From the NCBI RefSeq assembly GCF_000739995.1, contig NZ_BBJX01000005.1, forward strand, positions 248,001 to 312,000: a stretch of 64,000 bases of DNA. The letters are read 5' to 3'. Origin of the DNA: Comamonas granuli NBRC 101663 (GTDB lineage: Bacteria; Pseudomonadota; Gammaproteobacteria; Burkholderiales; Burkholderiaceae_C). Both the position numbers and the translations under genes were made by a program. The notes beneath the pieces were generated by a model. The model was not told the origin of the DNA and searched no databases. It worked only from the letters and a program-made list of their open reading frames with translations. Below are positions 37,025-43,236 of this stretch, one piece after another; positions within the stretch are counted from its first letter, which is position 1, and every line of letters begins with the position of its first letter.

Positions 37025-37798
37025 ATGCGCAGCTTGATGCCCCCCCTGCGCCGCGCGCCCCTGCTGCTGGCCCTGGCGCTGGCGTGTGCCTACGTGCCGC
37101 AGGGCCGCGCCGCGCTGTTCGAGGACAGCGAAGCGCGCCGTGCGATCCTGGAGATGCGCCAGCGTGTCGATGCGCTGCAGCAATCCGGTCAGCGCGCCGG
37201 CGAGGACAACGCACAATTGCGCCGCAGCCTGCTGGATCTGCAATCGCAGATCGATGCCCTCAAGGCCGAGGTCGCCGGCCTGCGCGGCCAGAACGAACAG
37301 CTCGGGCGCGAAGTGGCCGAGCTGCAGCGCCGCCAGAAAGACATCGCCCAGGGGGTGGACGAGCGCCTGCGCCAGTTCGAACCCGTGCAGGTCAGCATCG
37401 ACGGCCAGCAGTTCCAGGCCGACCCGGGCGAGAAGCGCGATTTCGAGGCCGCGCTGGCGCGTTTCCGCGAAGGCCGCTACGCCGATGCGCAGGGTCTGTT
37501 TGCCACTTTCCTCAAGCAGTACCCGGGCAGCGGCTACCTGCCTTCGGCCCGCTTCTGGCTGGGCAATGCGCAGTACGCCACGCGCGACTACAAGGAAGCG
37601 GTCCAGACCTTCCGCGCCCTGCTGGCGGCAGCGCCCCAGCATGCGCGTGCGCCCGAGGCCATGCTGTCCATCGCCAACTGCCAGATCGAACTCAAGGAAG
37701 TGCGCGGCGCGCGCAAGACCCTGGAGGACTTGCTGCACGCCTATCCGCAGTCCGAAGCTGCACCGGCAGCCAAGGAACGCCTGGCACGGCTCAAGTGA
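37025..37798 (+). CDS. cpoB: cell division coordinator CpoB (YbgF)
   Basis: Periplasmic TPR protein that links Tol-Pal and PBP1B function. I use ATG 37025 (MRSLMPPLRRAPLLLALALA signal peptide; 257 residues); an in-frame TTG at 37010 is possible and would overlap the pal stop. An N-terminal trimerising coiled coil (RQRVDALQQSG... to ELQRRQKDIAQG) is followed by a linker and three TPR-like repeats (FEAALARFREGRYADAQGLF, ARFWLGNAQYATRDYKEAVQ, LSIANCQIELKEVRGARKTL). Its position after pal is the conserved one. Confidence 0.92.
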   Translation: MRSLMPPLRRAPLLLALALACAYVPQGRAALFEDSEARRAILEMRQRVDALQQSGQRAGEDNAQLRRSLLDLQSQIDALKAEVAGLRGQNEQLGREVAELQRRQKDIAQGVDERLRQFEPVQVSIDGQQFQADPGEKRDFEAALARFREGRYADAQGLFATFLKQYPGSGYLPSARFWLGNAQYATRDYKEAVQTFRALLAAAPQHARAPEAMLSIANCQIELKEVRGARKTLEDLLHAYPQSEAAPAAKERLARLK

Positions 37799-37814
37799 GG
37801 CCGGGCGCTCATAC

Positions 37815-38618
37815 GTGGTCCCGCAAGTCCTTCCGCCTCCCGGTCCCTCCGAATCTGCTGCGCTGGAGCGCCGCTTCGGCGGGCTCGACCGTCTCTATGG
37901 CAAGCCCGGCGCAGCGCGCATCCGCGCTGCGCATGTGGTGGTGGTGGGCGTGGGCGGCGTAGGCTCCTGGGCCGCTGAGACCTTGGCGCGCAGCGGCGTA
38001 GCGCGCCTGACGCTCATCGACCTGGACCACGTGGCCGAGTCCAACATCAACCGCCAGATCCACGCGCTCGACGGCACCCTGGGTCAGGCCAAGGTCCAGG
38101 CCATGCGCGAGCGCATTGCCCAGATCCACCCCGGCTGCGGGGTGCAGGCCATCGAAGAATTCGTGGAGCCCGGCAATTGGCCGCATATCCTCCCGCCCGG
38201 CGTCGATGCCGTCATCGATGCCTGCGACCAGATGCCCGCCAAGACCGCCATGGCTGCGTGGGCGCGTGACCGGCGGACGCAGGCGCTGTTCATCACCGTC
38301 GGTGCGGCCGGCGGCAAGCGCCTGGCCCACAAGGTCGATGTCGATGATTTGTCGCAGGTGACCCACGACCCGCTGCTGGCGCAATTGCGTTACCGCCTGC
38401 GCAAGCACCACGGTGCGCCGCGGGACGGCAAGAAAATGGGCGTGCAGTGCGTGTTCAGCCGCGAGGCCGTGGCCCCGCCGGACGCCTCCTGCGCCGTGCA
38501 GGGGGACGGCAGCCTCAATTGCCATGGCTACGGCTCGGTGGCGGCTGTCACGGCCACCTTCGGCCAATGCGCGGCCGGCTGGGTGCTCGATGCATTGGCC
38601 CGGCAAGCCCGAGGTTGA
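37815..38618 (+). CDS. tcdA: tRNA threonylcarbamoyladenosine dehydratase TcdA
   Basis: ATP-dependent E1-like enzyme that cyclises t6A37 in tRNA. I take GTG 37815, shortly before the conserved core; 267 residues. ERRFGGLDRLYGKPGAARI, VVVVGVGGVGSWAAETLARS (nucleotide-binding GxGGxGS), LIDLDHVAESNINRQIHA, VIDACDQMPAKTAM and the C-terminal NCHGYGSVAAVTATFGQCAA identify the CsdL/TcdA family. Start assignment is uncertain by a few codons. The tRNA-Lys gene lies 90 bp downstream. Confidence 0.92.
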   Translation: MVPQVLPPPGPSESAALERRFGGLDRLYGKPGAARIRAAHVVVVGVGGVGSWAAETLARSGVARLTLIDLDHVAESNINRQIHALDGTLGQAKVQAMRERIAQIHPGCGVQAIEEFVEPGNWPHILPPGVDAVIDACDQMPAKTAMAAWARDRRTQALFITVGAAGGKRLAHKVDVDDLSQVTHDPLLAQLRYRLRKHHGAPRDGKKMGVQCVFSREAVAPPDASCAVQGDGSLNCHGYGSVAAVTATFGQCAAGWVLDALARQARG

Positions 38619-38708
38619 TGCGGCACTGCATCCGCCGGATGGCGATTTTTTCATGCTAGAATCCAAGGCTTCACGGCGTTTCGCACTGCGGTGTGGCCGT
38701 CGCGTGAT

Positions 38709-38784
38709 GGGTCGTTAGCTCAGTCGGTAGAGCAGCGGACTTTTAATCCGTTGGTCGCAGGTTCGAATCCTGCACGACCCACCA
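38709..38784 (+). tRNA. tRNA-Lys (anticodon UUU)
   Basis: A 76-nt cloverleaf including encoded CCA. Acceptor stem GGGTCGT/ACGACCC, D-loop AGCTCAGTCGGTAGAGC, anticodon arm CGGACTTTTAATCCG with TTT anticodon, and T-arm GCAGGTTCGAATCCTGC. Its last 45 bases serve as the integration site of the element that follows, and the gene remains complete at the left boundary. Confidence 0.98.
38740..38784 (+). repeat. left attachment-site core (attL) within tRNA-Lys
   Basis: 45 bp from CTTTTAATCC to CCCACCA, identical to 41672-41716. It covers the anticodon loop through the 3' CCA, the usual crossover target of tyrosine integrases. Confidence 0.93.
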
Positions 38785-38793
38785 AAGATACAG

Positions 38794-38823
38794 AGGGACT
38801 GGCTGTCATGGTCAGTCCCTTTT
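38794..38823 (+). terminator. rho-independent terminator after tRNA-Lys, inside the element
   Basis: AGGGACTG and CAGTCCCT form an 8-bp stem with an 11-nt loop, followed by TTTT. It lies 10 nt past the tRNA and overlaps the 3' end of the integrase gene. It apparently replaces the original tRNA terminator, now displaced to 41738. Confidence 0.75.
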
Positions 38824-39846
38824 CTCATTTGGCGTAGCCAAAGCGTAGCCAAGCACATTATCGAGCCGACTTGCAGCGACCTGCAAGCCTTCTGGCGCTA
38901 CGTGTGCGTACCGCTCCACCATTGAGATCGTTTTCCATCCGCCCAGTCTTTGAAGCTCATGCGTCGGCGTGCCCGCCAGCCGATGCCAGGTCGCGAAGGT
39001 GTGCCGTAGGTCGTGCCATCGAAAGTTTTCGATCCCAGCCAGTTCCAAGCCCTTCCACCAAGCCTTGGTCGATACGTTGGCGATAGGGTGACCACGGTAC
39101 GAGAAAACGTGCGTTGGGTGTTTTCCGATCTGCTTTTGCAGCACGGCCATGGCCATGTCGTTTAGCGGCACCGCGTGTGCTCTGCCGTTCTTGTACTGCT
39201 CGGGGGCGATCCAGGCGTGGCGCAGTTCCAGATTGATCTGGCTCCATGTCAGCCCACGCACATTGCCTTGCCGCAGGCCAGTAGCGACCGAGAAGATCGC
39301 CATGTCGGCCAAGTGGGGTGGGAGGTGCTGCAGCAGCCTCGCGAATTCAGCGGGTGTGAGTGAGCGGATGCGCCCTTCTCTTTCGCGATAGAGCGACACC
39401 TTCGGAACGCGCTCGATCCATTCCCATTCATGGTAAGCCTTGCGCAGAATGGTACGGATCAATGCCAGGTAGCGATTGGCCGTGCTTTGCGTCGCAATCT
39501 TCGCTCGCGTTGCCTTGATGTGGTCAATCGTTGCGCGGTCGATTTCATCGAGGTATCGGCCGCCGAGGTAGTCATCCAGCCAGCGCAGGATCGACTTATC
39601 GCGTTCGTGCGTACGCTTGTGGGCGGTTTCTTCCAAGAACTTCAGCACGGCTTCCTCCCACGTACGACGTGGTTTGGCGCCGAGCTTGTCTTGCTCCCAT
39701 CGTTCGACTTTCAGCCGATCATGGAATTCTTGGGCCTTCCGTTTGTCGGCAGTCCCAGTGCTGACCTGTAGAGGGCCAGATTCGCCCCGGATTGCCGGGA
39801 GTTTGACCCACCAAAAGGACGAGTCTTTTCTTCTGTAGAGCGACAT
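38812..39846 (-). CDS. int: tyrosine recombinase (phage-type integrase)
   Basis: The 344-residue site-specific recombinase has an N-terminal arm-binding region (MSLYRRKDSSFWWVKLP...), a SAM-like core-binding domain (RTWEEAVLKFLEETAHKRTH...) and a catalytic domain. R192 lies in ATGLRQGNVRGLTW; HDLRH is at 278-282 and the nucleophile Y313 in MVERYAHV. All catalytic residues are present. It lies next to the tRNA with its 3' end at attL, the normal orientation for tRNA-targeting integrases. Its start overlaps the HTH gene by 136 nt. Confidence 0.95.
   Translation of the reverse strand: MSLYRRKDSSFWWVKLPAIRGESGPLQVSTGTADKRKAQEFHDRLKVERWEQDKLGAKPRRTWEEAVLKFLEETAHKRTHERDKSILRWLDDYLGGRYLDEIDRATIDHIKATRAKIATQSTANRYLALIRTILRKAYHEWEWIERVPKVSLYREREGRIRSLTPAEFARLLQHLPPHLADMAIFSVATGLRQGNVRGLTWSQINLELRHAWIAPEQYKNGRAHAVPLNDMAMAVLQKQIGKHPTHVFSYRGHPIANVSTKAWWKGLELAGIENFRWHDLRHTFATWHRLAGTPTHELQRLGGWKTISMVERYAHVAPEGLQVAASRLDNVLGYALATPNEKRD
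38833..38853 (+). promoter_or_regulatory. candidate integrase arm-type sites, left end
   Basis: CGTAGCCAAA at 38833-38842 and CGTAGCCAAG at 38844-38853, spaced by one helical turn and 49 bp from the attL core. The same word recurs inverted at the right end (41589-41608). They lie inside the integrase coding sequence. Confidence 0.5.
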
Positions 39847-40052
39847 TCAGTTTCTTCCTGAGTACCGGCTACAGACACACGCAACGTCGATTGTGTCACC
39901 AAGTACTCGATCAGCAAAGATTCAACGAACACCCAGGCGCGACCGACCTTGCATCCAGGTATGACGCCCGAGCGAGCGCGGGTCATGAGCGTTTGCGGGT
40001 GGATGTGCAGTAGAGACGCTGCCTCGTCCACATTCAGGGTGCGCAATGTCAT
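39711..40052 (-). CDS. small helix-turn-helix protein, probable excisionase/regulator
   Basis: ATG 40052 overlaps the Rep stop (ATGA). The first ~50 of 113 residues are a MerR/excisionase-like HTH (LNVDEAASLLHIHPQTLMTR, then SGVIPGCKVGRAWVFVESLL). The remaining half is polar and without recognisable structure, and it overlaps the integrase start on the same strand by 136 nt. In such elements a protein of this type directs excision (Xis) or controls rep/int transcription. The role is inferred from the HTH type and position. Confidence 0.8.
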   Translation of the reverse strand: MTLRTLNVDEAASLLHIHPQTLMTRARSGVIPGCKVGRAWVFVESLLIEYLVTQSTLRVSVAGTQEETECRSTEEKTRPFGGSNSRQSGANLALYRSALGLPTNGRPKNSMIG

Positions 40053-40918
40053 GACGAGCCAGCATGAAGCGCTGCGCAATCTATGGACGAATAGGGGCCG
40101 TCAGACCATCGCGCAGGTAGTGGGCCATTGGGGTACAAGCGCATACCGGAAGGGTGGAAAACGCGTCGGTACATGGCTTCAAGAATTTCCCCCGTTGCGC
40201 GCACCACACGACGACCCGCCATGGTTTGGAGCTCTCCCACACCGAATCGCTGTTTGCACCAGCTGGGCAAATTAAGCCAACTGCAAATGCTGCGGGCCTG
40301 CTGGGTGAGTCCTCCGAGGCCATAGAGTCGTACTCCCTTGGGAAACTGGTGGAAAGGAGAAATCTTGGACAGGTACTTCATGAGGTACCCGACGGCGTTC
40401 TTTGCAATGACACGCTGGGTCATCCCATGGGGCCACCACCCTTGTTTGTCGAACATGGGCAGCTGTAGGCGCTTGGGCAGCCAGATTGCCAGGTGGTAGT
40501 GCAGGGCGCCACGCTGCTGCAGCTCGGCAACCCAGAGGTACCTGAAAGGAACCCCGCGCAGGTGACACCAGCGGCGTGCGGCCTTGAGGCATTTGGAAAT
40601 GTGGCGCGGTTGCCAGTCATGCACCCCGCGATAGGTCAGGGTGACGAACCAGACGTTTTCACGCACGCCGTTTGGTGCACCGAAGCGCTGGAGATGACCA
40701 CCCGCCCAGACTTGGCGACGCAGGCGCTTGACGCGCCGCTCCATGACGAGTTTTTGTGAAAACCCAACATCCAGAAATGAAGGGCCACTTGTTTTAGATG
40801 AGACAAGCCCGGCGGCTTCGCCGCCCGCGGGCGCGCAGCTCGCCGCTTGCCCACCCACGGGCAGCAAATCCGCTGCCTGGACTGCATAGGAAAAAGAAAG
40901 TGATGCAGGTAACCGCAT
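40049..40918 (-). CDS. HUH-endonuclease replication initiator (filamentous-phage/rolling-circle type)
   Basis: The 289-residue reading from ATG 40918 contains the HUH metal motif as LHYHLAIWLP (H140, H142) and the nicking-tyrosine motif YLMKY (Y178, Y182). It is preceded by FVTLTYRGVHDW, the usual first motif of this superfamily. Two tyrosines four apart recall phiX174-A/G2P-type initiators. Such proteins nick the double-strand origin and start rolling-circle replication. The first ~55 residues are low-complexity, contain a GGCGGC-TTC-GCCGCC hairpin in their DNA, and may be upstream of the true start. It is translationally coupled to the HTH gene. Confidence 0.85.
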   Translation of the reverse strand: MRLPASLSFSYAVQAADLLPVGGQAASCAPAGGEAAGLVSSKTSGPSFLDVGFSQKLVMERRVKRLRRQVWAGGHLQRFGAPNGVRENVWFVTLTYRGVHDWQPRHISKCLKAARRWCHLRGVPFRYLWVAELQQRGALHYHLAIWLPKRLQLPMFDKQGWWPHGMTQRVIAKNAVGYLMKYLSKISPFHQFPKGVRLYGLGGLTQQARSICSWLNLPSWCKQRFGVGELQTMAGRRVVRATGEILEAMYRRVFHPSGMRLYPNGPLPARWSDGPYSSIDCAALHAGSS

Positions 40919-41055
40919 GCGAACTCCAGAAGTTGGAAATTCGCGACAGGCGCGGTATGTATGTGAACGGGAAATTGGCTCCTACGGTAGCTCCTGCTTT
41001 CTACCGCAACCCCGATGCTCGGGGCGACCCAGTGTCGGTGTCAGAAATAGCCTGA
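40903..41055 (+). CDS. possible 50-residue ORF of unknown function
   Basis: From ATG 40903 the peptide starts MQVTACELQKLEIRDRRGMY and continues VNGKLAPTVAPAFYRNPDARGDPVSVSEIA. Codon use looks protein-like and an A/G-rich stretch (AAAGAAAG) precedes the ATG. Its start overlaps the annotated Rep start on the other strand by 16 nt, so if both are used Rep must start further in. The position between rep and the noncoding region is where filamentous phages often encode a small ssDNA-binding protein, but I see no sequence resemblance. Confidence 0.45.
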   Translation: MQVTACELQKLEIRDRRGMYVNGKLAPTVAPAFYRNPDARGDPVSVSEIA

Positions 41056-41241
41056 AATCAAGCTGTCGCAGCCAAAAGTCTAATGTGGATTGGCGTAGAC
41101 CTCAAGTGGCGAAGCTGACATGACGAGCGCCGCTTGACCACAAGCCCCCACAGGTTCCCCGGCTCCCACCCCCTGTTCGTCGCAAGCGACGGGGGGTCGC
41201 CGGGCCTTCGGCCTGTGGGTTTTGTGGACAAGCTCAGTGGT
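41056..41241. other. noncoding hairpin-rich region of the element, candidate replication origin
   Basis: CCCCC-tgtt-CGTCGC-aa-GCGACG-GGGGG at 41169-41196 forms a strong stem-loop, followed by GGCC-TTC-GGCC and GTGGGTTTT (about 41203-41223). No ORF crosses it convincingly. Rolling-circle elements carry a nick site in such a hairpin; the second hairpin with its T-run could also be a terminator on the plus strand. Confidence 0.45.
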
Positions 41242-41553
41242 CTATGCGGAGCGTGGTTGCGTACACCGTTCCAGCATTTTTGCCTCAGGTGCGTAGTCGC
41301 CAACGCCGATTGAATGAGCCTCGGCCTTGACACGCAGATCAAAGAAGTGCGTCATGCAATCAGCAAAGGTTTCCCGGTCAGCGTAGGGCCGCCCATCAGC
41401 GCCGAGAAATTTCTCCCCCTTGGGGGCCTTGACATTGTTGCAGGCCCAATAGAACGCGGCGAGTGCATGTCTCACCACGTCCTCGGGCCTGATCCAGTCC
41501 CAACAATCAGAGGCCTTGACTGGCGCGGCAAAGGTGTATTTTTGGTTGCTCAT
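41242..41553 (-). CDS. 103-residue protein of unknown function carried by the element
   Basis: ATG 41553 has GGAG 9 nt upstream, so I prefer it to the longer in-frame start at 41616. The protein starts MSNQKYTFAAPVKASDCWDW and continues with IRPEDVVRHALAAFYWACNN and a Lys/Glu-rich second half. No membrane segment, signal peptide or known motif is seen; two Trp and three Cys in a small soluble protein are notable. Its promoter region contains the AACGTAGCT iterons and lies next to attR. It could be a regulator, a cargo gene or a phage-interaction factor; I cannot tell. Confidence 0.65.
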   Translation of the reverse strand: MSNQKYTFAAPVKASDCWDWIRPEDVVRHALAAFYWACNNVKAPKGEKFLGADGRPYADRETFADCMTHFFDLRVKAEAHSIGVGDYAPEAKMLERCTQPRSA

Positions 41554-41555
41554 AA

Positions 41556-41608
41556 AACGTAGCTCCAACGTAGCTGCAGACAGCAAAATTTGGCTACGTT
41601 TGGCACCC
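41556..41608. promoter_or_regulatory. candidate arm-type sites / iterons, right end
   Basis: AACGTAGCT at 41556-41564 and 41567-41575, then the inverted word TTTGGCTACG at 41589-41598 and TTTGGCACCC at 41599-41608. The inverted pair matches the CGTAGCCAAA pair at the left end and lies 64 bp from the attR core. These may be Int/Xis binding sites that also overlap the promoter of the 103-residue ORF. Confidence 0.5.
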
Positions 41609-41671
41609 GGTGACATGGTGCGTGCGTCTGAAAGCCGTGGTTTTGGAATCGAAAAAAAGGCCAGACAGCCT

Positions 41672-41716
41672 CTTTTAATCCGTTGGTCGCAGGTTCGAAT
41701 CCTGCACGACCCACCA
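41672..41716 (+). repeat. right attachment-site core (attR), tRNA-Lys 3' fragment
   Basis: Exact 45-bp copy of 38740-38784. It is not a second tRNA gene because the 5' half is absent. Confidence 0.93.
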
Positions 41717-41737
41717 CAAATACCGCGTTATCGCTCG

Positions 41738-41769
41738 AAAGCCCGCTATATCCACCGTAGCGGGCTTTT
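41738..41769. terminator. strong bidirectional terminator, original tRNA-Lys terminator
   Basis: AAAGCCCGCTA, a 9-nt loop and TAGCGGGCTTT form a perfect 11-bp stem with flanking A and T. Before integration it would have followed the tRNA by about 20 nt. It can also end the MATE-gene transcript from the other side. Confidence 0.9.
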
Positions 41770-41862
41770 CTGTTTTGCGGCGCGCCAGGGCGCCGTTTTC
41801 GTGCGGGGCTTGCGGTGATGCCCAAGCCGCAGTGCCATGCTCGGAGCGGGCGCGGCAGCCGG

Positions 41863-43236
41863 TCAGGGGCTGTGCGGCGCTGGGCCGGAGGGGGCCGGGC
41901 CCAGGGCCTGTGCCAAGGCGCGGCGCAGCATCCACACCAGGAACAGGGCGGTACACGCCAGCGCTGCGGCGCTTGCGCCCCAGAAGGGCGTGGGTGACGG
42001 TGTGGGCGCGATGGGGCCGAGGCCCTGGTAGGCCAGCAGATAGCCGCCGCCCAGGCCTGCGCCCCACAGCAGAATGCCGTAGACGGCCAGGGGCGCGAGC
42101 GTGATGCGGTAGCAGCGCAGCAGGAAAATGCTCAGGGTCTGCATGGCATCGGGCAGGTGGTAGAGCGCCACCCAGGGCAGCAGGCGGGCGGCGGCGGCCA
42201 CCACCTCCGGGTCGCGCGAATAGACCGCGGCCATGCTGTCTTTCGCTATGAATAGTAGAGCTGCCAGCGTACAACTGGCAAGCCCTAGAAGCCAAAAACC
42301 TATATGGGCGGCGTGCTGGGCGCGGTGTTCCTGGCCGGCGCCGCGCCAATAGCTCACCCGGGCGCTGGTGGCAATGGCCAGCGACAGCGGCAGCATGTAG
42401 AGCACCGCGGCCATGTTGGCGGCAATCTGGTGCGCGGCAGCGGCCAGGCTGCCCTGGCGCGCGATGAACAAGGCCATCAGGGTGAACGAGGTCACCTCGA
42501 CCGTGACGGCCAGCGCCGATGGCACACCCAGCCGGGCGAAGGCGGCGAGCTGGCGGCGGTCCGGTGGCTCGATGCGGCGCCACAGCTGCAGGGGGGTGTA
42601 CAGATCCTGCGTGCGCAGCAGCCACAGGGCCAGTACGAGCATGCTGTAGTTGACGGCCAGGGTGGCCCAGCCGCAGCCCTCCAGGCCCAGCGCGGGCAGG
42701 CCGGCGCCGCCGAAGGTCCACCAGATCGAGAGCGGGATCTTCACCAGCAGCGATGCCAATTGCAGCCAGGTCACGAGCTGCGGATGGCCCAGCGCCTGGT
42801 TCAGGGTGCTGAACACGCGAAACAGCAGGGCGGGCGGCAGCGCCCAGGCCAGCACGCCGAGGTAGCCTTGCACGGTGGGGCGCAGCTCCAGGGGCACGTC
42901 CGTCCAGGCCAGCACCGGCCCGGGGTTGAGCAGCAGGGCCATGCCCAGCAGGGCAGCCAGGGCGCAGAGGTAGAGCGACTGGCGCAGGGATGCGCCAATG
43001 GCCTGCGGTGCGCGTGCGCCGCGCTGCTCGGACCAGATCGGCAGCAGGGCCTGCAGCATGCCCAGCAAGGCGACGTAGACGCTGATGTAGATGGCCGAGC
43101 CGATGGAGAGCGCGGCCAGCGAAGCCTGGCCATGGCGGCCTGCGACGATGGTGTCGGTCACGCCAAAGGCCATCACCGCCAATTGGCCGACGAGCACAGT
43201 GCCCGCGTGGCGCGCGATCAGGGAGATGTCGCTCAT
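41863..43236 (-). CDS. MATE family multidrug/Na+ efflux transporter
   Basis: The 457-residue protein from ATG 43236 has 12 membrane helices in two similar halves. The MATE opening is visible (SLIARHAGTVLVGQLAVMAF, then GVTDTIVAGRHGQASLAALS), as is the corresponding second-half motif (LGVPSALAVTVEVTSFTLMA). It exports cationic drugs or metabolites using Na+ or H+; the substrate is unknown. The ATG overlaps the stop of the upstream GT39-like gene (ATGA). The segment GFWLLGLASCTLAALLFIAK is encoded by a dispersed-repeat copy, here folded into a membrane helix. Confidence 0.9.
   Translation of the reverse strand: MSDISLIARHAGTVLVGQLAVMAFGVTDTIVAGRHGQASLAALSIGSAIYISVYVALLGMLQALLPIWSEQRGARAPQAIGASLRQSLYLCALAALLGMALLLNPGPVLAWTDVPLELRPTVQGYLGVLAWALPPALLFRVFSTLNQALGHPQLVTWLQLASLLVKIPLSIWWTFGGAGLPALGLEGCGWATLAVNYSMLVLALWLLRTQDLYTPLQLWRRIEPPDRRQLAAFARLGVPSALAVTVEVTSFTLMALFIARQGSLAAAAHQIAANMAAVLYMLPLSLAIATSARVSYWRGAGQEHRAQHAAHIGFWLLGLASCTLAALLFIAKDSMAAVYSRDPEVVAAAARLLPWVALYHLPDAMQTLSIFLLRCYRITLAPLAVYGILLWGAGLGGGYLLAYQGLGPIAPTPSPTPFWGASAAALACTALFLVWMLRRALAQALGPAPSGPAPHSP
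42242..42300 (+). repeat. dispersed ~55-bp repeat, copy 12, inside the MATE gene
   Basis: TTCGCTATGAATAGTAGAGC, TGCCAGCGTACAACTGGCAA, then GCCCTAGAAGCCAAAAACC. It is antisense to the gene and in frame with it. Confidence 0.75.

Larger units (their letters stand above)
38740..41716. mobile_element. minimal tRNA-Lys-integrated element with integrase and HUH replication initiator
   Basis: The perfect 45-bp direct repeats delimit about 2.93 kb (one core plus insert) of visibly lower G+C DNA. Content from left: tyrosine integrase, small HTH protein, HUH Rep (all minus strand, ATGA coupling between Rep and HTH), a possible 50-codon plus-strand ORF, a hairpin-rich noncoding stretch, and a 103-codon minus-strand ORF. 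No coat, Zot-like, mobilisation or resistance genes are present. Candidate integrase arm-site repeats lie just inside each end. The set is enough for excision and rolling-circle replication but not packaging. I interpret it as a satellite of a filamentous phage or a small rolling-circle integrative element. It could also be a deleted prophage, but the intact genes and matched ends argue for a functional minimal unit. Confidence 0.88.

Noticed and set aside
41672-41716. Second tRNA-Lys gene
   Set aside because: Only the 3' 45 bases are present, without D-arm or 5' acceptor strand; it is the attR core.
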